This document shows positions 17,082 through 26,262 of a stretch of 64,000 nt of DNA, in pieces. Positions within the stretch are counted from its first letter, which is position 1. Each line of letters opens with the position of its first letter. The notes under the pieces were generated by a model. The model did not search any database, was not told where the DNA came from, and saw only the letters and a program-made list of their open reading frames with translations. The position numbers were made by a program, and so were the translations under genes. The stretch is from Vibrio sp. STUT-A11 (GTDB taxonomy: Bacteria; Pseudomonadota; Gammaproteobacteria; Enterobacterales; Vibrionaceae): NCBI RefSeq assembly GCF_026000435.1, contig NZ_AP026763.1:1798001-1862000 (forward strand), given 5' to 3'.

Positions 17082-17555
17082 TTATGCGTTGTTCGCGTGT
17101 GAATTAAGCAGCTTTTCTACTTCAGACATAAAATGAGTAAGCCCTGCTTCATCTGTTTCATTGAATCGACCAATACTTGGGCTATCAATATCTAACACTC
17201 CGGCGACTTTTCCATTAATAGTAAACGGAATCACAATTTCAGAATTACTTGCCGCATCACAAGCAATATGGCCTTCAAACGCGTGAACGTCGTATACTCT
17301 TTGGGTAGTGTTAGTTTTTGCTGCGGTACCACAGACACCTCGCCCCATTGGGATGCGAACACAAGCTGGCTTCCCCTGGAACGGACCCAAAACCAGTTCG
17401 TCGCCTTTAGTCAGGTAAAAGCCTGCCCAGTTGAGGTCTTCTAGTTCCATGAATAGAAGCGAGCTCAGGTTTGCCAAGTTGGCAATAAAGTCTGGCTCTG
17501 ACTCAATAAGTGCAGCTGCTTGCTTGGTTAGTCTTTGATACTGTTCTATGTTCAT
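17082..17555 (-). CDS. msrC: Free methionine-(R)-sulfoxide reductase (GAF domain)
   Basis: A 157-residue single GAF-domain enzyme that reduces free methionine-R-sulfoxide. The three redox cysteines are Cys65, Cys75 and Cys99, with spacings of 10 and 24 residues identical to Cys84/94/118 of E. coli MsrC (YebR). It lies about 100 bases upstream of proQ and divergent from the ABC exporter gene, with 92 bases between. Order and strand match the yebR-proQ-prc neighbourhood of E. coli. Confidence 0.92.
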   Translation of the reverse strand: MNIEQYQRLTKQAAALIESEPDFIANLANLSSLLFMELEDLNWAGFYLTKGDELVLGPFQGKPACVRIPMGRGVCGTAAKTNTTQRVYDVHAFEGHIACDAASNSEIVIPFTINGKVAGVLDIDSPSIGRFNETDEAGLTHFMSEVEKLLNSHANNA

Positions 17556-17647
17556 ATTAACTTCCTAATTATTAATAACACTTCCATTCTTAAGGGATAG
17601 CGCTAAAATGCTGACCTACTTTATAATAGGACGTATTCTCAATAACG

Positions 17648-19444
17648 ATGATTCAGAAAGATGACACTATTAGCCGTTCTTGGTTGATAACACAAGTAAA
17701 AAAGCACAAGTCCAAGCTAATTTTAGCGAACTTAATTGCTGTTTTAGCAACCTTGATTAGTGTTCCAATTCCTCTTCTTATGCCTTTAATGGTGGATGAA
17801 GTCTTATTGGATCAACCGGCCTCTGGCCTAGCTGCTATGAATACCGTGCTTCCGGAAGCGTGGCACACACCTATCGGCTATATTTTCTTTACGCTTTTTT
17901 TGGTCGTGCTCATGCGCGCCGCCAGCCAGGCGCTCAACATCGTTCAAAGTCGTCAATTCACGCTGGTATCAAAGACAATTACCTTCGAAATGCGCAGCAA
18001 GATGATCGACAAGCTAGGCCGAATCAGTATTCGTCAATACGAGACGAAAGGCAGTGGCGGTATCAACGCTCACTTGATCACTGATATTGAAACCATTGAC
18101 CAGTTCATTGGCTCTACTCTGGCGAAATTTGTCGTTAGTTTACTGACCGTAATCGGGACTGCAATCGTTCTTCTTTGGCTGGACTGGCGATTGGGCTTAT
18201 TTATCTTGCTGGTTAACCCTGTCGTTATCTATTTTTCTCGAAAACTTGGTAGCATGGTTAAGCACCTAAAACGCAAAGAGAACCACTCTTTTGAGTTATT
18301 CCAAACGCGTCTGGTCGAAACGTTAGATGGTATTTATCAGCTTAGAGCCGCCAATAAAGAACGAGAATTTCTCCAACAACTGAAAAATAGTGCCGATCAA
18401 GTTCGTGTCGACGCGGATAAGTATGCCTGGCAATCTGAAGCGGCTGGACGAGTCTCTTTCTTACTGTTCTTGGTCGGTTTTGAGCTATTCCGAGCTGTTG
18501 CTATGCTGATGGTGCTATTCAGCGACCTGACTATTGGTCAGATCTTCGCCGTGTTTGGTTACCTTTGGTTTATGTTGTCTCCTGTTCAGGAGCTACTTGG
18601 TATCCAGTTCTCCTGGTACAGTGCCAAAGCCGCGTTAAAACGCATTAACGATCTGCTTATGCTGGAAGAAGAACATCGACCACCATCAAAAGTGAACCCT
18701 TTCGCAGATGACCGAGAAGTAGACGTCAAAATAGAAAACGTTAATTTCTCTTACAATAATGAAAACCAGGTACTGGACAACCTCTCTCTACACATCCCTG
18801 CAGGTAAAAAAGTCGCTTTAGTTGGTGCAAGTGGTGGCGGTAAATCTACCTTAATTCAACTGTTGATCGGTGTTTATCGTCAAAATTCAGGTGGCATCCG
18901 TTTCAATGATGAATTAACAGAAGATATCGGTTTTGAAGTTATCCGCGATAAGATTGCTGTTGTATTACAGCAACCTATATTATTTAACGATACCTTAAGG
19001 CATAATCTGACTCTCGGTGGTAACTTTGATGAAATGTCGTTGTGGCGTGCGTTAGATGTCGCTCAGCTACAAGATGTGATTTCTCAGTTAAGCCACGGGT
19101 TAGACACGCAAGTTGGCCGTAATGGTATTCGATTGTCGGGTGGTCAACGTCAGCGTCTCGCGATAGCCAGAATGGTATTGAGTAACCCTCAATTTGTTAT
19201 TCTGGATGAAGCAACGTCTGCATTAGATACAGCGACTGAAGCTGCTCTGCACAAGGCGTTAACTGAGTTTTTGCGAGGCCGGACAACATTAATTGTTGCG
19301 CATCGTCTGTCTGCTGTGAAACAAGCGGATTTGATCTATGTGCTTGAAGATGGAAAAGTCACACAAACCGGGACCCATGGAGAATTAGTTGAGCAGGAAG
19401 GCTTATATCAAACCTTATATGGTGGCATTCAGTCCCACGCTTAA
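17648..19444 (+). CDS. ABC exporter, fused membrane and ATPase domains
   Basis: A 598-residue half-transporter of the type I exporter fold. Six membrane segments occupy about residues 20-320. The ATPase domain has Walker A GASGGGKST near 394, the signature LSGGQRQRLAIAR near 495 and Walker B FVILDEATSALD near 516. It should work as a homodimer in the inner membrane; the substrate is not evident, but it lacks the N-terminal peptidase domain of bacteriocin exporters. letA follows after 27 bases on the same strand, so the exporter may be co-transcribed with letAB, a lipid-transport system. Confidence 0.88.
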   Translation: MIQKDDTISRSWLITQVKKHKSKLILANLIAVLATLISVPIPLLMPLMVDEVLLDQPASGLAAMNTVLPEAWHTPIGYIFFTLFLVVLMRAASQALNIVQSRQFTLVSKTITFEMRSKMIDKLGRISIRQYETKGSGGINAHLITDIETIDQFIGSTLAKFVVSLLTVIGTAIVLLWLDWRLGLFILLVNPVVIYFSRKLGSMVKHLKRKENHSFELFQTRLVETLDGIYQLRAANKEREFLQQLKNSADQVRVDADKYAWQSEAAGRVSFLLFLVGFELFRAVAMLMVLFSDLTIGQIFAVFGYLWFMLSPVQELLGIQFSWYSAKAALKRINDLLMLEEEHRPPSKVNPFADDREVDVKIENVNFSYNNENQVLDNLSLHIPAGKKVALVGASGGGKSTLIQLLIGVYRQNSGGIRFNDELTEDIGFEVIRDKIAVVLQQPILFNDTLRHNLTLGGNFDEMSLWRALDVAQLQDVISQLSHGLDTQVGRNGIRLSGGQRQRLAIARMVLSNPQFVILDEATSALDTATEAALHKALTEFLRGRTTLIVAHRLSAVKQADLIYVLEDGKVTQTGTHGELVEQEGLYQTLYGGIQSHA

Positions 19445-19471
19445 AGCATTCTGTTTAGAGAGGTCGTTGTA

Positions 19472-20719
19472 ATGACCTCTCCGTCTAAACACGCAATGAC
19501 ACCCAATAAAGTGCGACTGTGTCAGGGTTGTGAACTTCCGGTCGATATTGTTGAGTTACCCAAAGGTCGACATGCCTACTGTCCTCGTTGTGGCACGCAA
19601 TTGTATCGCAGTGGACAGCACAGTTTATCGGGGAACTTAGCCATTGCCGTAACGTGCATTCTTTTATTTATTCCGTCTCACTTTTTCAATTTCATCAGTA
19701 TCAGACTATTTGGTGTTATGATTCCGGCAACCTTACCGTCAGGAATGATAACCTTGATGGAAGAAGGCTTCGTGCTTCTATCTCTTCTGATCATGTTTTG
19801 TAGCTCTTTAGCACCACTGACGGTCTGTGTGTCTGTTGTTACGGCGCACCTTTCCATTCAAGTTCGGTGGTTTAAAGGACTGCGTGTTTCTCTTTGGCTT
19901 ATTCAGCATCTCAAACATTGGGTAATGCTGGATGTGTTTCTGGTCAGTATTGCTGTTTCTTGTTTCAAACTGCAGGACTACTCAGATATTTTTGTTGGCC
20001 CTGGTTTAATTGGTCTCGCTTTACTGCAAATATTCACGGTTCTACTCGTTTCCCGAATCAGCGTGCGGCGCTATTGGGAAGTATGGCAACCAGAAACAAC
20101 TTACACCTTTGGACACAAAGACATCCACTGCCATGAGTGTCACTTGTCTCAACCAGAAAATAAACACTGCCAACGTTGCGGTCATGAGCTTTATCATCGC
20201 AAGCCCCACTCTATTCAGAAAACTTGGGCTTATCTGGTTGCTGCAACGATTGCCATTTTCCCGGCAAACCTTATCCCAATATCAATTTTAATCACTAACG
20301 GTCAACGCCTGGAAGACACTATTTTTTCTGGCGTCGCATCTTTGGTCAACAGCGGCATGTATGGGATTGCGGCTATTATTTTTGTCGCCAGTATTGTGGT
20401 GCCTGTGGTCAAAATCCTCAGCCTCGCCTATATCATGCTGTGCATCAGATTCAAACGTTCGGTGTTTAAGCGCCAGCGAATGATGGTCTACTTTGCTGTT
20501 AAATGGATAGGTAAGTGGTCTGTGATGGACTTGTTTGTTATTTCTATCATGATGACCTTGATTGACCGTGGTCAACTACTCGACTTCACACCAGGGCTTG
20601 GCGCTGTCGCCTTCGGTTTAGTCGTGGTATTTACTATGCTAGCAGCTGACAGTATCGACCCAAGGCTAATCTGGGACCAGCCCCAAAAACAATCACAAAA
20701 AGAGTCAATGAATGAGTGA
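19472..20719 (+). CDS. letA: LetA / PqiA-like inner-membrane protein (YebS)
   Basis: A 415-residue membrane protein made of two PqiA domains. Each starts with a cysteine-rich zinc-ribbon-like segment (CQGC...CPRCG near residues 17-42; CHECH...CQRCG near 220-237) followed by four predicted membrane helices. It is the inner-membrane partner of the MCE protein LetB in lipid transport across the periplasm. The ATG is preceded by AGAGAGG. The last bases overlap the letB start by 8 nucleotides, so the two are translationally coupled. Confidence 0.9.
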   Translation: MTSPSKHAMTPNKVRLCQGCELPVDIVELPKGRHAYCPRCGTQLYRSGQHSLSGNLAIAVTCILLFIPSHFFNFISIRLFGVMIPATLPSGMITLMEEGFVLLSLLIMFCSSLAPLTVCVSVVTAHLSIQVRWFKGLRVSLWLIQHLKHWVMLDVFLVSIAVSCFKLQDYSDIFVGPGLIGLALLQIFTVLLVSRISVRRYWEVWQPETTYTFGHKDIHCHECHLSQPENKHCQRCGHELYHRKPHSIQKTWAYLVAATIAIFPANLIPISILITNGQRLEDTIFSGVASLVNSGMYGIAAIIFVASIVVPVVKILSLAYIMLCIRFKRSVFKRQRMMVYFAVKWIGKWSVMDLFVISIMMTLIDRGQLLDFTPGLGAVAFGLVVVFTMLAADSIDPRLIWDQPQKQSQKESMNE

Positions 20720-23360
20720 TCAGAACAGTTCTCAAACGTCATACGTGCCAGACATCAAGAGGAGTAAAGGCATATCTCCTCTGTGGCTGCTGCCGATTTT
20801 GACGATGGTATTAGCTGGCTGGCTGGTGGTGAAATCGATCCACGACGCTGGTCAGCGCATTCAAATCTACTTTTCCGATGCGGCGGGGTTAGTCGCAGGG
20901 CGGACCACCATACGCTATCAAGGGTTAGAAGTGGGTATGGTTCGCGACATTAACTTAACTGAAGATCTTGGTAGCATTTACGTTGACGCAGATATCTACC
21001 CTGAAGCAAGTAAACTACTCAACGAGAACACACGATTTTGGCTGGTAAAACCAACCGCAAGCCTCAGTGGCATCTCCGGTCTGGACGCGCTTGTTTCGGG
21101 TAACTACATTTCGATTCAGCCGGGTGAGAGCGACGAGTTTGAAACCGTTTTTCATGCACTCGACACCGTCCCGACCGATCTGCGCGTAACACAAGGTTTG
21201 AATATAAAACTGACAAGTCGGGATTTAGGTGGTGTCTCGATTGGGTCCCAAATCGTTTATAAGAAAATTCCTATTGGCGCGGTATACAGCTACCAATTAG
21301 ATGAGGATGCCAAATCCATTACTATTCGCGCCAACATACAAGATCAATATCGCCACATCATTAATGATCGTAGCCGTTTCTGGAACGTGAGTGGCATAGG
21401 AGCAAATATTGGCTTTGGCGGGGTCGACGTTCGTTTAGAAAGTATGAGCGCCCTCATAGGAGGTGCTATCGCGGTAGACTCTCCTGATGACGGTGAACCT
21501 GTAGGTGAAAATACTCAATTCCGTTTATACAAAGATTTGAAGACAGCGGGACGAGGTATCGCGGTTAAAATTGCATTACCTGATGACAACAAAGTGAGTG
21601 CTGAAGGTGCCCCTATCATGTATCGCGGGCTCGAAATTGGTCAGGTGACCGACTTAAACCTTTCTGAAGGCCGTGAAGTCATCATCGCCTCTGCGGCTAT
21701 TCAACCCGCTTTCAGTGACATGCTGACAACGGGAACTCGCTTTGTATTGGAAGAAGCCAAGGTTTCGCTTTCAGGCGTCGAAAATATCTCTAACCTGATC
21801 CGTGGTAACTATCTGACCATTGTTCCGGGTGAAGGGGAACGCTCTCGTCAGTTCACCGCTATCCGTAAAAATGTATTCAATCAACAACAAGAAAAATCGA
21901 TAGCGATTAGGCTGATTTCTGATAATTCCTTTGGCTTGGACAGTGGCGCAAATGTGCTCTACAAAGGTATTGTGGTTGGTTCAATCATTAAGGTGGGGCT
22001 GGTTGAGGAAGGCCAAAAGGTACAGCATGAAGTGTACATGGATGTATTGATTGACCACGAGTACAAACACTTGCTCAAATCAAACAACCGATTCTACGTC
22101 ACAGGCAGTGCTTCTGCAGAGCTAACTGAGTCCGGGCTCAGCGTCACCGTGCCACCGGCCAAACAGTTGCTTACTGGTTCAATCAGCTTTGTCAGTGAAG
22201 GCGAAACTGGCATTCAGAAAGAGTATCAACTGTTCCAAAGTGAATCATTAGCAGAACTGGCGCAAAACAACCGCCGCGGATCTCAAATTCTTACCCTATT
22301 TGCGCCTGAATTACCTTCGGTCTCGAAAGGCAGTCCTCTGCTATACCGTAACCTTCCGGTCGGTAACGTGGCTGATTTCCATTTGGTAGATGGTGGCGTA
22401 GTTATTCAGGTGAGTATAGAAAACCGTTTCGCACACCTTTTAACTTCGCAGACGGTATTCTGGAACCGTTCAGGCATTGAAATTGATGCTTCGCTAGCAG
22501 GCGTGAGTGTTAAAGCTCACCCTTTAAAATCGATCATCCAAGGGGGCATTGCCTTTGATTCTGTTCCTGGGGTTGAAAACAAAATAGGTGAACGCTGGAA
22601 GCTCTATGTGGACCAAAAAACAGCGCGTAAGTTCGGCCGTGTGATATCACTGACAACGGATGGTAGTCAAGAAGTCGTAAAAGGCATGCCGATTACCTAT
22701 CAAGGCGTGACGGTGGGTGAAGTGACACTTGTCGTACCAAATTTCAGGCGCAATTTGGTGGAAGTCACAGCGCGCATTTTGCCCGAGTACGTGACTGATA
22801 TTGCCGTGGAAGGCTCTCGTTTTTGGCTAACAGAGCCAGAGATTGGCCTTGGCGGAGTGAAAAATCTCGGCGCTTTGGTTGCAAAATCCATCAGTGTACA
22901 ACCTGGCAAAGGTAGCGGTGCTTTTAGTTTCAAATTAGAGAAGCAGTTTGATCAAGTCGATGGTGTGATGTTCACGCTGCAAAGTGAGCAACGCGGTTCG
23001 GTACAAGCAGGAACCCCTATCCTTTACCGTCAAATGGAGGTTGGGCAGGTAACTGATGTTCGCTTAGGAGAGTTCGCCGATCGCATTGTCACCACAATCA
23101 AACTCAAACCGGAATATGCCTATCTTGTGCGCCAGAACAGCGTGTTCTGGAATGTATCTGGTGTTGACGTATCGATAGGCCTTACTGGTGCCAACATTAA
23201 AGCAGGCACCATTGATAGTATTGTGCGTGGCGGTATCGCCTTCTCGACCCCGGAACAATCGCAAACTCCACCGGCTGCAAAAAATGGCCAAACCTTCTTC
23301 CTCTACCCTCAGGCAGAAGAGAGTTGGCTGCAATGGCGCACAGCGATACCCAAGCCATAA
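20712..23360 (+). CDS. letB: LetB, seven-domain MCE (MlaD-like) lipid-transport tunnel protein
   Basis: An 882-residue protein anchored by one N-terminal membrane segment (ISPLWLLPILTMVLAGWLVV). Seven MCE domains follow, each recognisable by a G-x-x-I/V-x-Y-x-x-x-x-V/I-G-x-V core: VRYQGLEVG-like near residue 60, then YKKIPIG, YRGLEIG, YKGIVVG, YRNLPVG, YQGVTVG and YRQMEVG. Seven domains is the number in E. coli LetB (YebT), whose hexamer forms a hollow tunnel across the periplasm. Its overlap with letA and conserved position before rsmF support the assignment. Confidence 0.93.
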   Translation: MSDQNSSQTSYVPDIKRSKGISPLWLLPILTMVLAGWLVVKSIHDAGQRIQIYFSDAAGLVAGRTTIRYQGLEVGMVRDINLTEDLGSIYVDADIYPEASKLLNENTRFWLVKPTASLSGISGLDALVSGNYISIQPGESDEFETVFHALDTVPTDLRVTQGLNIKLTSRDLGGVSIGSQIVYKKIPIGAVYSYQLDEDAKSITIRANIQDQYRHIINDRSRFWNVSGIGANIGFGGVDVRLESMSALIGGAIAVDSPDDGEPVGENTQFRLYKDLKTAGRGIAVKIALPDDNKVSAEGAPIMYRGLEIGQVTDLNLSEGREVIIASAAIQPAFSDMLTTGTRFVLEEAKVSLSGVENISNLIRGNYLTIVPGEGERSRQFTAIRKNVFNQQQEKSIAIRLISDNSFGLDSGANVLYKGIVVGSIIKVGLVEEGQKVQHEVYMDVLIDHEYKHLLKSNNRFYVTGSASAELTESGLSVTVPPAKQLLTGSISFVSEGETGIQKEYQLFQSESLAELAQNNRRGSQILTLFAPELPSVSKGSPLLYRNLPVGNVADFHLVDGGVVIQVSIENRFAHLLTSQTVFWNRSGIEIDASLAGVSVKAHPLKSIIQGGIAFDSVPGVENKIGERWKLYVDQKTARKFGRVISLTTDGSQEVVKGMPITYQGVTVGEVTLVVPNFRRNLVEVTARILPEYVTDIAVEGSRFWLTEPEIGLGGVKNLGALVAKSISVQPGKGSGAFSFKLEKQFDQVDGVMFTLQSEQRGSVQAGTPILYRQMEVGQVTDVRLGEFADRIVTTIKLKPEYAYLVRQNSVFWNVSGVDVSIGLTGANIKAGTIDSIVRGGIAFSTPEQSQTPPAAKNGQTFFLYPQAEESWLQWRTAIPKP

Positions 23361-23373
23361 CTACAAAGTAATC

Positions 23374-23403
23374 AAAAAGAGCAGCACTCGCTGCTCTTTT
23401 TTC
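23374..23403 (+). terminator. Terminator after letB
   Basis: GAGCAGC (23379-23385) pairs with GCTGCTC (23390-23396) and is followed by six T residues. It ends the ABC-letA-letB transcript before rsmF. Confidence 0.88.
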
Positions 23404-23483
23404 ATCCCCATGTCTGGTGGCTATTCGTTTCTGCTTCGCTTTCGTATATTATTTGCGGAAAATTCTGCAAGCGAGACTTCACA

Positions 23484-24920
23484 TTGCATCCTAATGTATA
23501 CATCCCAGACGAATTTCTGGAAAAAATCCAAACCATCCTGCCTGACGGCCTCAACATGGAAGACTTTGTCTCTGCCTGTCAAAAGCCATTACGTAAAAGC
23601 ATTCGCGTCAACACACTGAAGATCAGCGTCGAATCATTTATCCAGCGAGCAGAAGAAAAAGGCTGGAAACTTTCACCAGTTCCATGGTGTGAGACTGGTT
23701 TCTGGATTGATGCCGATGAGTCTGGAGTACCGCTAGGTAACACTGCAGAACACATGTCTGGATTATTCTACATTCAGGAAGCAAGCTCGATGATGCCTGT
23801 GTCTGCACTTTTCATGAATGATGAGGCATACCATGCGGTCCTTGATACCGCCGCCGCGCCGGGGTCAAAGACGACACAAATCGCAGCGCTAATGAACAAT
23901 GAAGGCGTATTAGTTGCGAATGAGTACGCTGCAAGCCGTGTGAAAGTACTGCATGCAAACATTGAACGTTGTGGTGTGCGTAACACCGCGCTCAGTAACT
24001 TTGATGGACGAGTGTTTGGAGGCTGGTTACCAGAACAGTTCGATGCGGTTTTGCTTGATGCGCCTTGTTCCGGAGAAGGCACCCTTCGTAAAGACGAAGA
24101 TGCGATGAAAAACTGGACCCAAGAATCGGTTTTAGACATTGCGGATACACAGAAGGATTTGATTGAAAGTGCCTTTCACGCTTTAAAACCCGGCGGTGTC
24201 CTGGTTTATTCAACCTGTACGCTAAGCACGGAAGAAAACCAGCAAGTTTGCCATCATCTAAAAAATACCTTTGATGATGCGGTGGAGTTTGAGAGTTTGG
24301 AAAACTTATTTGAAGATACCAACTCTGCTCTAACCGAAGAAGGCTTTTTGCACATTTTCCCTCAGGTTTACGACTGTGAAGGCTTCTTCGTCGCCCGCAT
24401 TCGTAAGCACGCTTCAGTGGAAGCGCCAAAGGTCAAAAAGCGCATGGGTAAATTCCCATTTACCAAAGCATCAAAGAAAGAGTCTACCGAGATTGCTCAT
24501 CAGCTTCATAAAGTATTAGGCATTGAGCTTCCCGATGAGGGTACGGTTTGGTTACGTGATAAAGACGTTTGGTTATTCCCGAATGCACTAGAGCCAATGA
24601 TTGGTGAGCTGCGTTTTTCTCGGATGGGGATAAAATTAGCTGAAACACACAAAAATGGTTACCGTTGGCAGCATCAGGTTGCGACCGCTCTGGCCACAGG
24701 TAAAGAAACCAATGCTATCGAACTTACCATCGATGAAGCCCGAGAGTGGTATATGGGCCGTGACATTCGTCCGCAAAATATTCCTGAAGGCGTAACAACC
24801 GGAAAAGGCGAAGTGTTTGTTAAGTATCAGGACGCCATCATCGGTTTAGGTAAATGGGTCAGTAATCGTATAAAAAATGGCTTACCCAGAGAATTAGTAC
24901 GAGACAAGAACTTATTTTAA
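23484..24920 (+). CDS. rsmF: 16S rRNA (cytosine-1407-C5)-methyltransferase RsmF
   Basis: A 478-residue SAM-dependent enzyme that makes m5C1407 in 16S rRNA. The two family cysteines are Cys195 in DAPCSGEGT and the nucleophile Cys245 in STCTLS. The SAM site is DTAAAPGSKTTQ near residue 121. A C-terminal PUA-like region (GKGEVFVKYQDAIIGLG) completes the fold. The start is TTG at 23484 (MHPNVYIPDEF), chosen because the family N terminus begins there and no in-frame ATG lies nearer. It stands in the same place as yebU after yebT in E. coli. Confidence 0.93.
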   Translation: MHPNVYIPDEFLEKIQTILPDGLNMEDFVSACQKPLRKSIRVNTLKISVESFIQRAEEKGWKLSPVPWCETGFWIDADESGVPLGNTAEHMSGLFYIQEASSMMPVSALFMNDEAYHAVLDTAAAPGSKTTQIAALMNNEGVLVANEYAASRVKVLHANIERCGVRNTALSNFDGRVFGGWLPEQFDAVLLDAPCSGEGTLRKDEDAMKNWTQESVLDIADTQKDLIESAFHALKPGGVLVYSTCTLSTEENQQVCHHLKNTFDDAVEFESLENLFEDTNSALTEEGFLHIFPQVYDCEGFFVARIRKHASVEAPKVKKRMGKFPFTKASKKESTEIAHQLHKVLGIELPDEGTVWLRDKDVWLFPNALEPMIGELRFSRMGIKLAETHKNGYRWQHQVATALATGKETNAIELTIDEAREWYMGRDIRPQNIPEGVTTGKGEVFVKYQDAIIGLGKWVSNRIKNGLPRELVRDKNLF

Positions 24921-24958
24921 TGTTTTCGCCATCGCGATAACTCTACGTTAAATAAAAG

Positions 24959-24989
24959 AAAAGCCATCGTAAATTCGATGGCTTTTTTG
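24959..24989 (+). terminator. Terminator of rsmF
   Basis: AAGCCATCG and CGATGGCTT arms with a short loop, followed by six T residues, about 40 bases after the rsmF stop. Confidence 0.9.
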
Positions 24990-25160
24990 ATGTGAGTATT
25001 AAAGCAGCCCAGCGCTCTAGCGTTCCGAGAGGCCTGTACTAAACTAAATATATTAACTCAGAGCATTATTACTGCATCTTATATCGAACTTCAGAAATGA
25101 ACGCTCAAAAAACACGCAATTAATAAGGTTTTAGCGTAGGCTCCTCGGAGCCATTTCCCC

Positions 25161-25201
25161 TAGGCCCAAAAAAAGGAAGCATTTGGGCCGATTTTTTTTG
25201 T
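25161..25201 (+). terminator. Second plus-strand terminator, no gene assigned upstream
   Basis: GGCCCAAA and TTTGGGCC arms enclose a 12-base loop and are followed by GA and eight T residues. Just before it lies a perfect 14-base palindrome (GGCTCCTCGGAGCC). rsmF already has its own terminator about 170 bases upstream, so this one may end a short untranslated RNA. Confidence 0.65.
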
Positions 25202-25244
25202 CCGTTATTTCACTCTGCGTTTGGCTAAAGTACGAAGCGGAGCA

Positions 25245-26078
25245 CTATGCCAGGCGGATACCGTCTTTTTCGATCACGATTTTGCCTTGCTTATACAGAC
25301 CACCAATAGTCTTTTTATAAGTACCTTTACTGGTGCGAAATGCTTCAAAAATTGCTTCTGGAGAAGATTTATCATTAAGTGGAAGAAAACCACCCTTCTT
25401 CTCTAGCAAAGCGATGATCTTGCTTGAAAGGTCGTCCATCTTAGCGACACCCACTTTTTGTAACGCCAGATCAATCTTGCCATCTTCACGAATTTGCTTA
25501 ATAAATCCTTTCAATTTTTTGCCAATATACAATTTGCCGAAAACATCTGAAGGAAAAATCATACCCCAATGTTTACCGTTTACGATCGCTTTAAAGCCAA
25601 GCTGACTGCGCTCAGCAATGATTAAATCGACTTGCTCGTTTACTTCATAGTTGGCTGGTGTTTTATCCAACCATTTATTGAATTTCGTCGTACCAACAAT
25701 TCGACCCGATGCTTTATCGGTGTACACGTAAACTAAGATCGTTTGACCAGCAGAAAAACGCGTGCGCTGTTCACTAAATGGAATGAGCAAATCTTTTTCT
25801 TTGATACCCCAATTGACAAAAGCACCGGTCTTATTGACGCCTTCGATCTTCATCAGGCCCCACTCACCCACTTGAGCGATTGGTGTTTCAATGGTCGCAG
25901 CCAGTTGGCTTTCTGAATCAAAGTACAAAAATACGTCGATCTTATCGCCAATTTCTGTGCCTTCCGGGACATGTTTGCTTGGCAGCAAAACAGAACCGTA
26001 ATCATCACCATCCAGAAATACGCCAAAATCCGCCTTTTTAATGACTTCCAGGCTGTTAATTTGACCAATTTTAATCAT
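25245..26078 (-). CDS. CvfB/YitL-type S1 RNA-binding protein
   Basis: A 277-residue soluble protein. The first 200 residues form three S1-like OB folds (FGVFLDGDDYGSVLLP near 18, GAFVNWGIKEKDLLIPFSEQ near 84, LGFKAIVNGKHWGMIFPSDVF near 158). The C-terminal 60 residues (LPLNDKSSPEAIFEAFRTSKG... IVIEKDGIRLA) are a winged-helix-like domain. This is the arrangement of CvfB, an RNA-binding regulator of virulence genes in Staphylococcus. The role in vibrios is unclear. It is monocistronic and divergent from the unrecognised membrane-protein gene. Confidence 0.82.
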   Translation of the reverse strand: MIKIGQINSLEVIKKADFGVFLDGDDYGSVLLPSKHVPEGTEIGDKIDVFLYFDSESQLAATIETPIAQVGEWGLMKIEGVNKTGAFVNWGIKEKDLLIPFSEQRTRFSAGQTILVYVYTDKASGRIVGTTKFNKWLDKTPANYEVNEQVDLIIAERSQLGFKAIVNGKHWGMIFPSDVFGKLYIGKKLKGFIKQIREDGKIDLALQKVGVAKMDDLSSKIIALLEKKGGFLPLNDKSSPEAIFEAFRTSKGTYKKTIGGLYKQGKIVIEKDGIRLA

Positions 26079-26262
26079 TGATTTTGTCTCTTTTTAAATT
26101 TACGCGGAATTATACCTAAACTAACAAGAAAATCAGAGAGAAAAGCATATCGCTCTGTTATGCTGTTATTGTCTACCCCAATCATTCTCTTAGCAATCTG
26201 GTACTTATATGAACCGCACAATTTTCGGGGTAAGGATGCTTTAGCAAAGTCAGGAGCTTTTT

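Noticed and set aside
23188..23619. Plus-strand 143-codon frame overlapping the ends of letB and the start of rsmF
   Set aside because: It overlaps two well-supported genes in another frame, spans the letB terminator and resembles no family.
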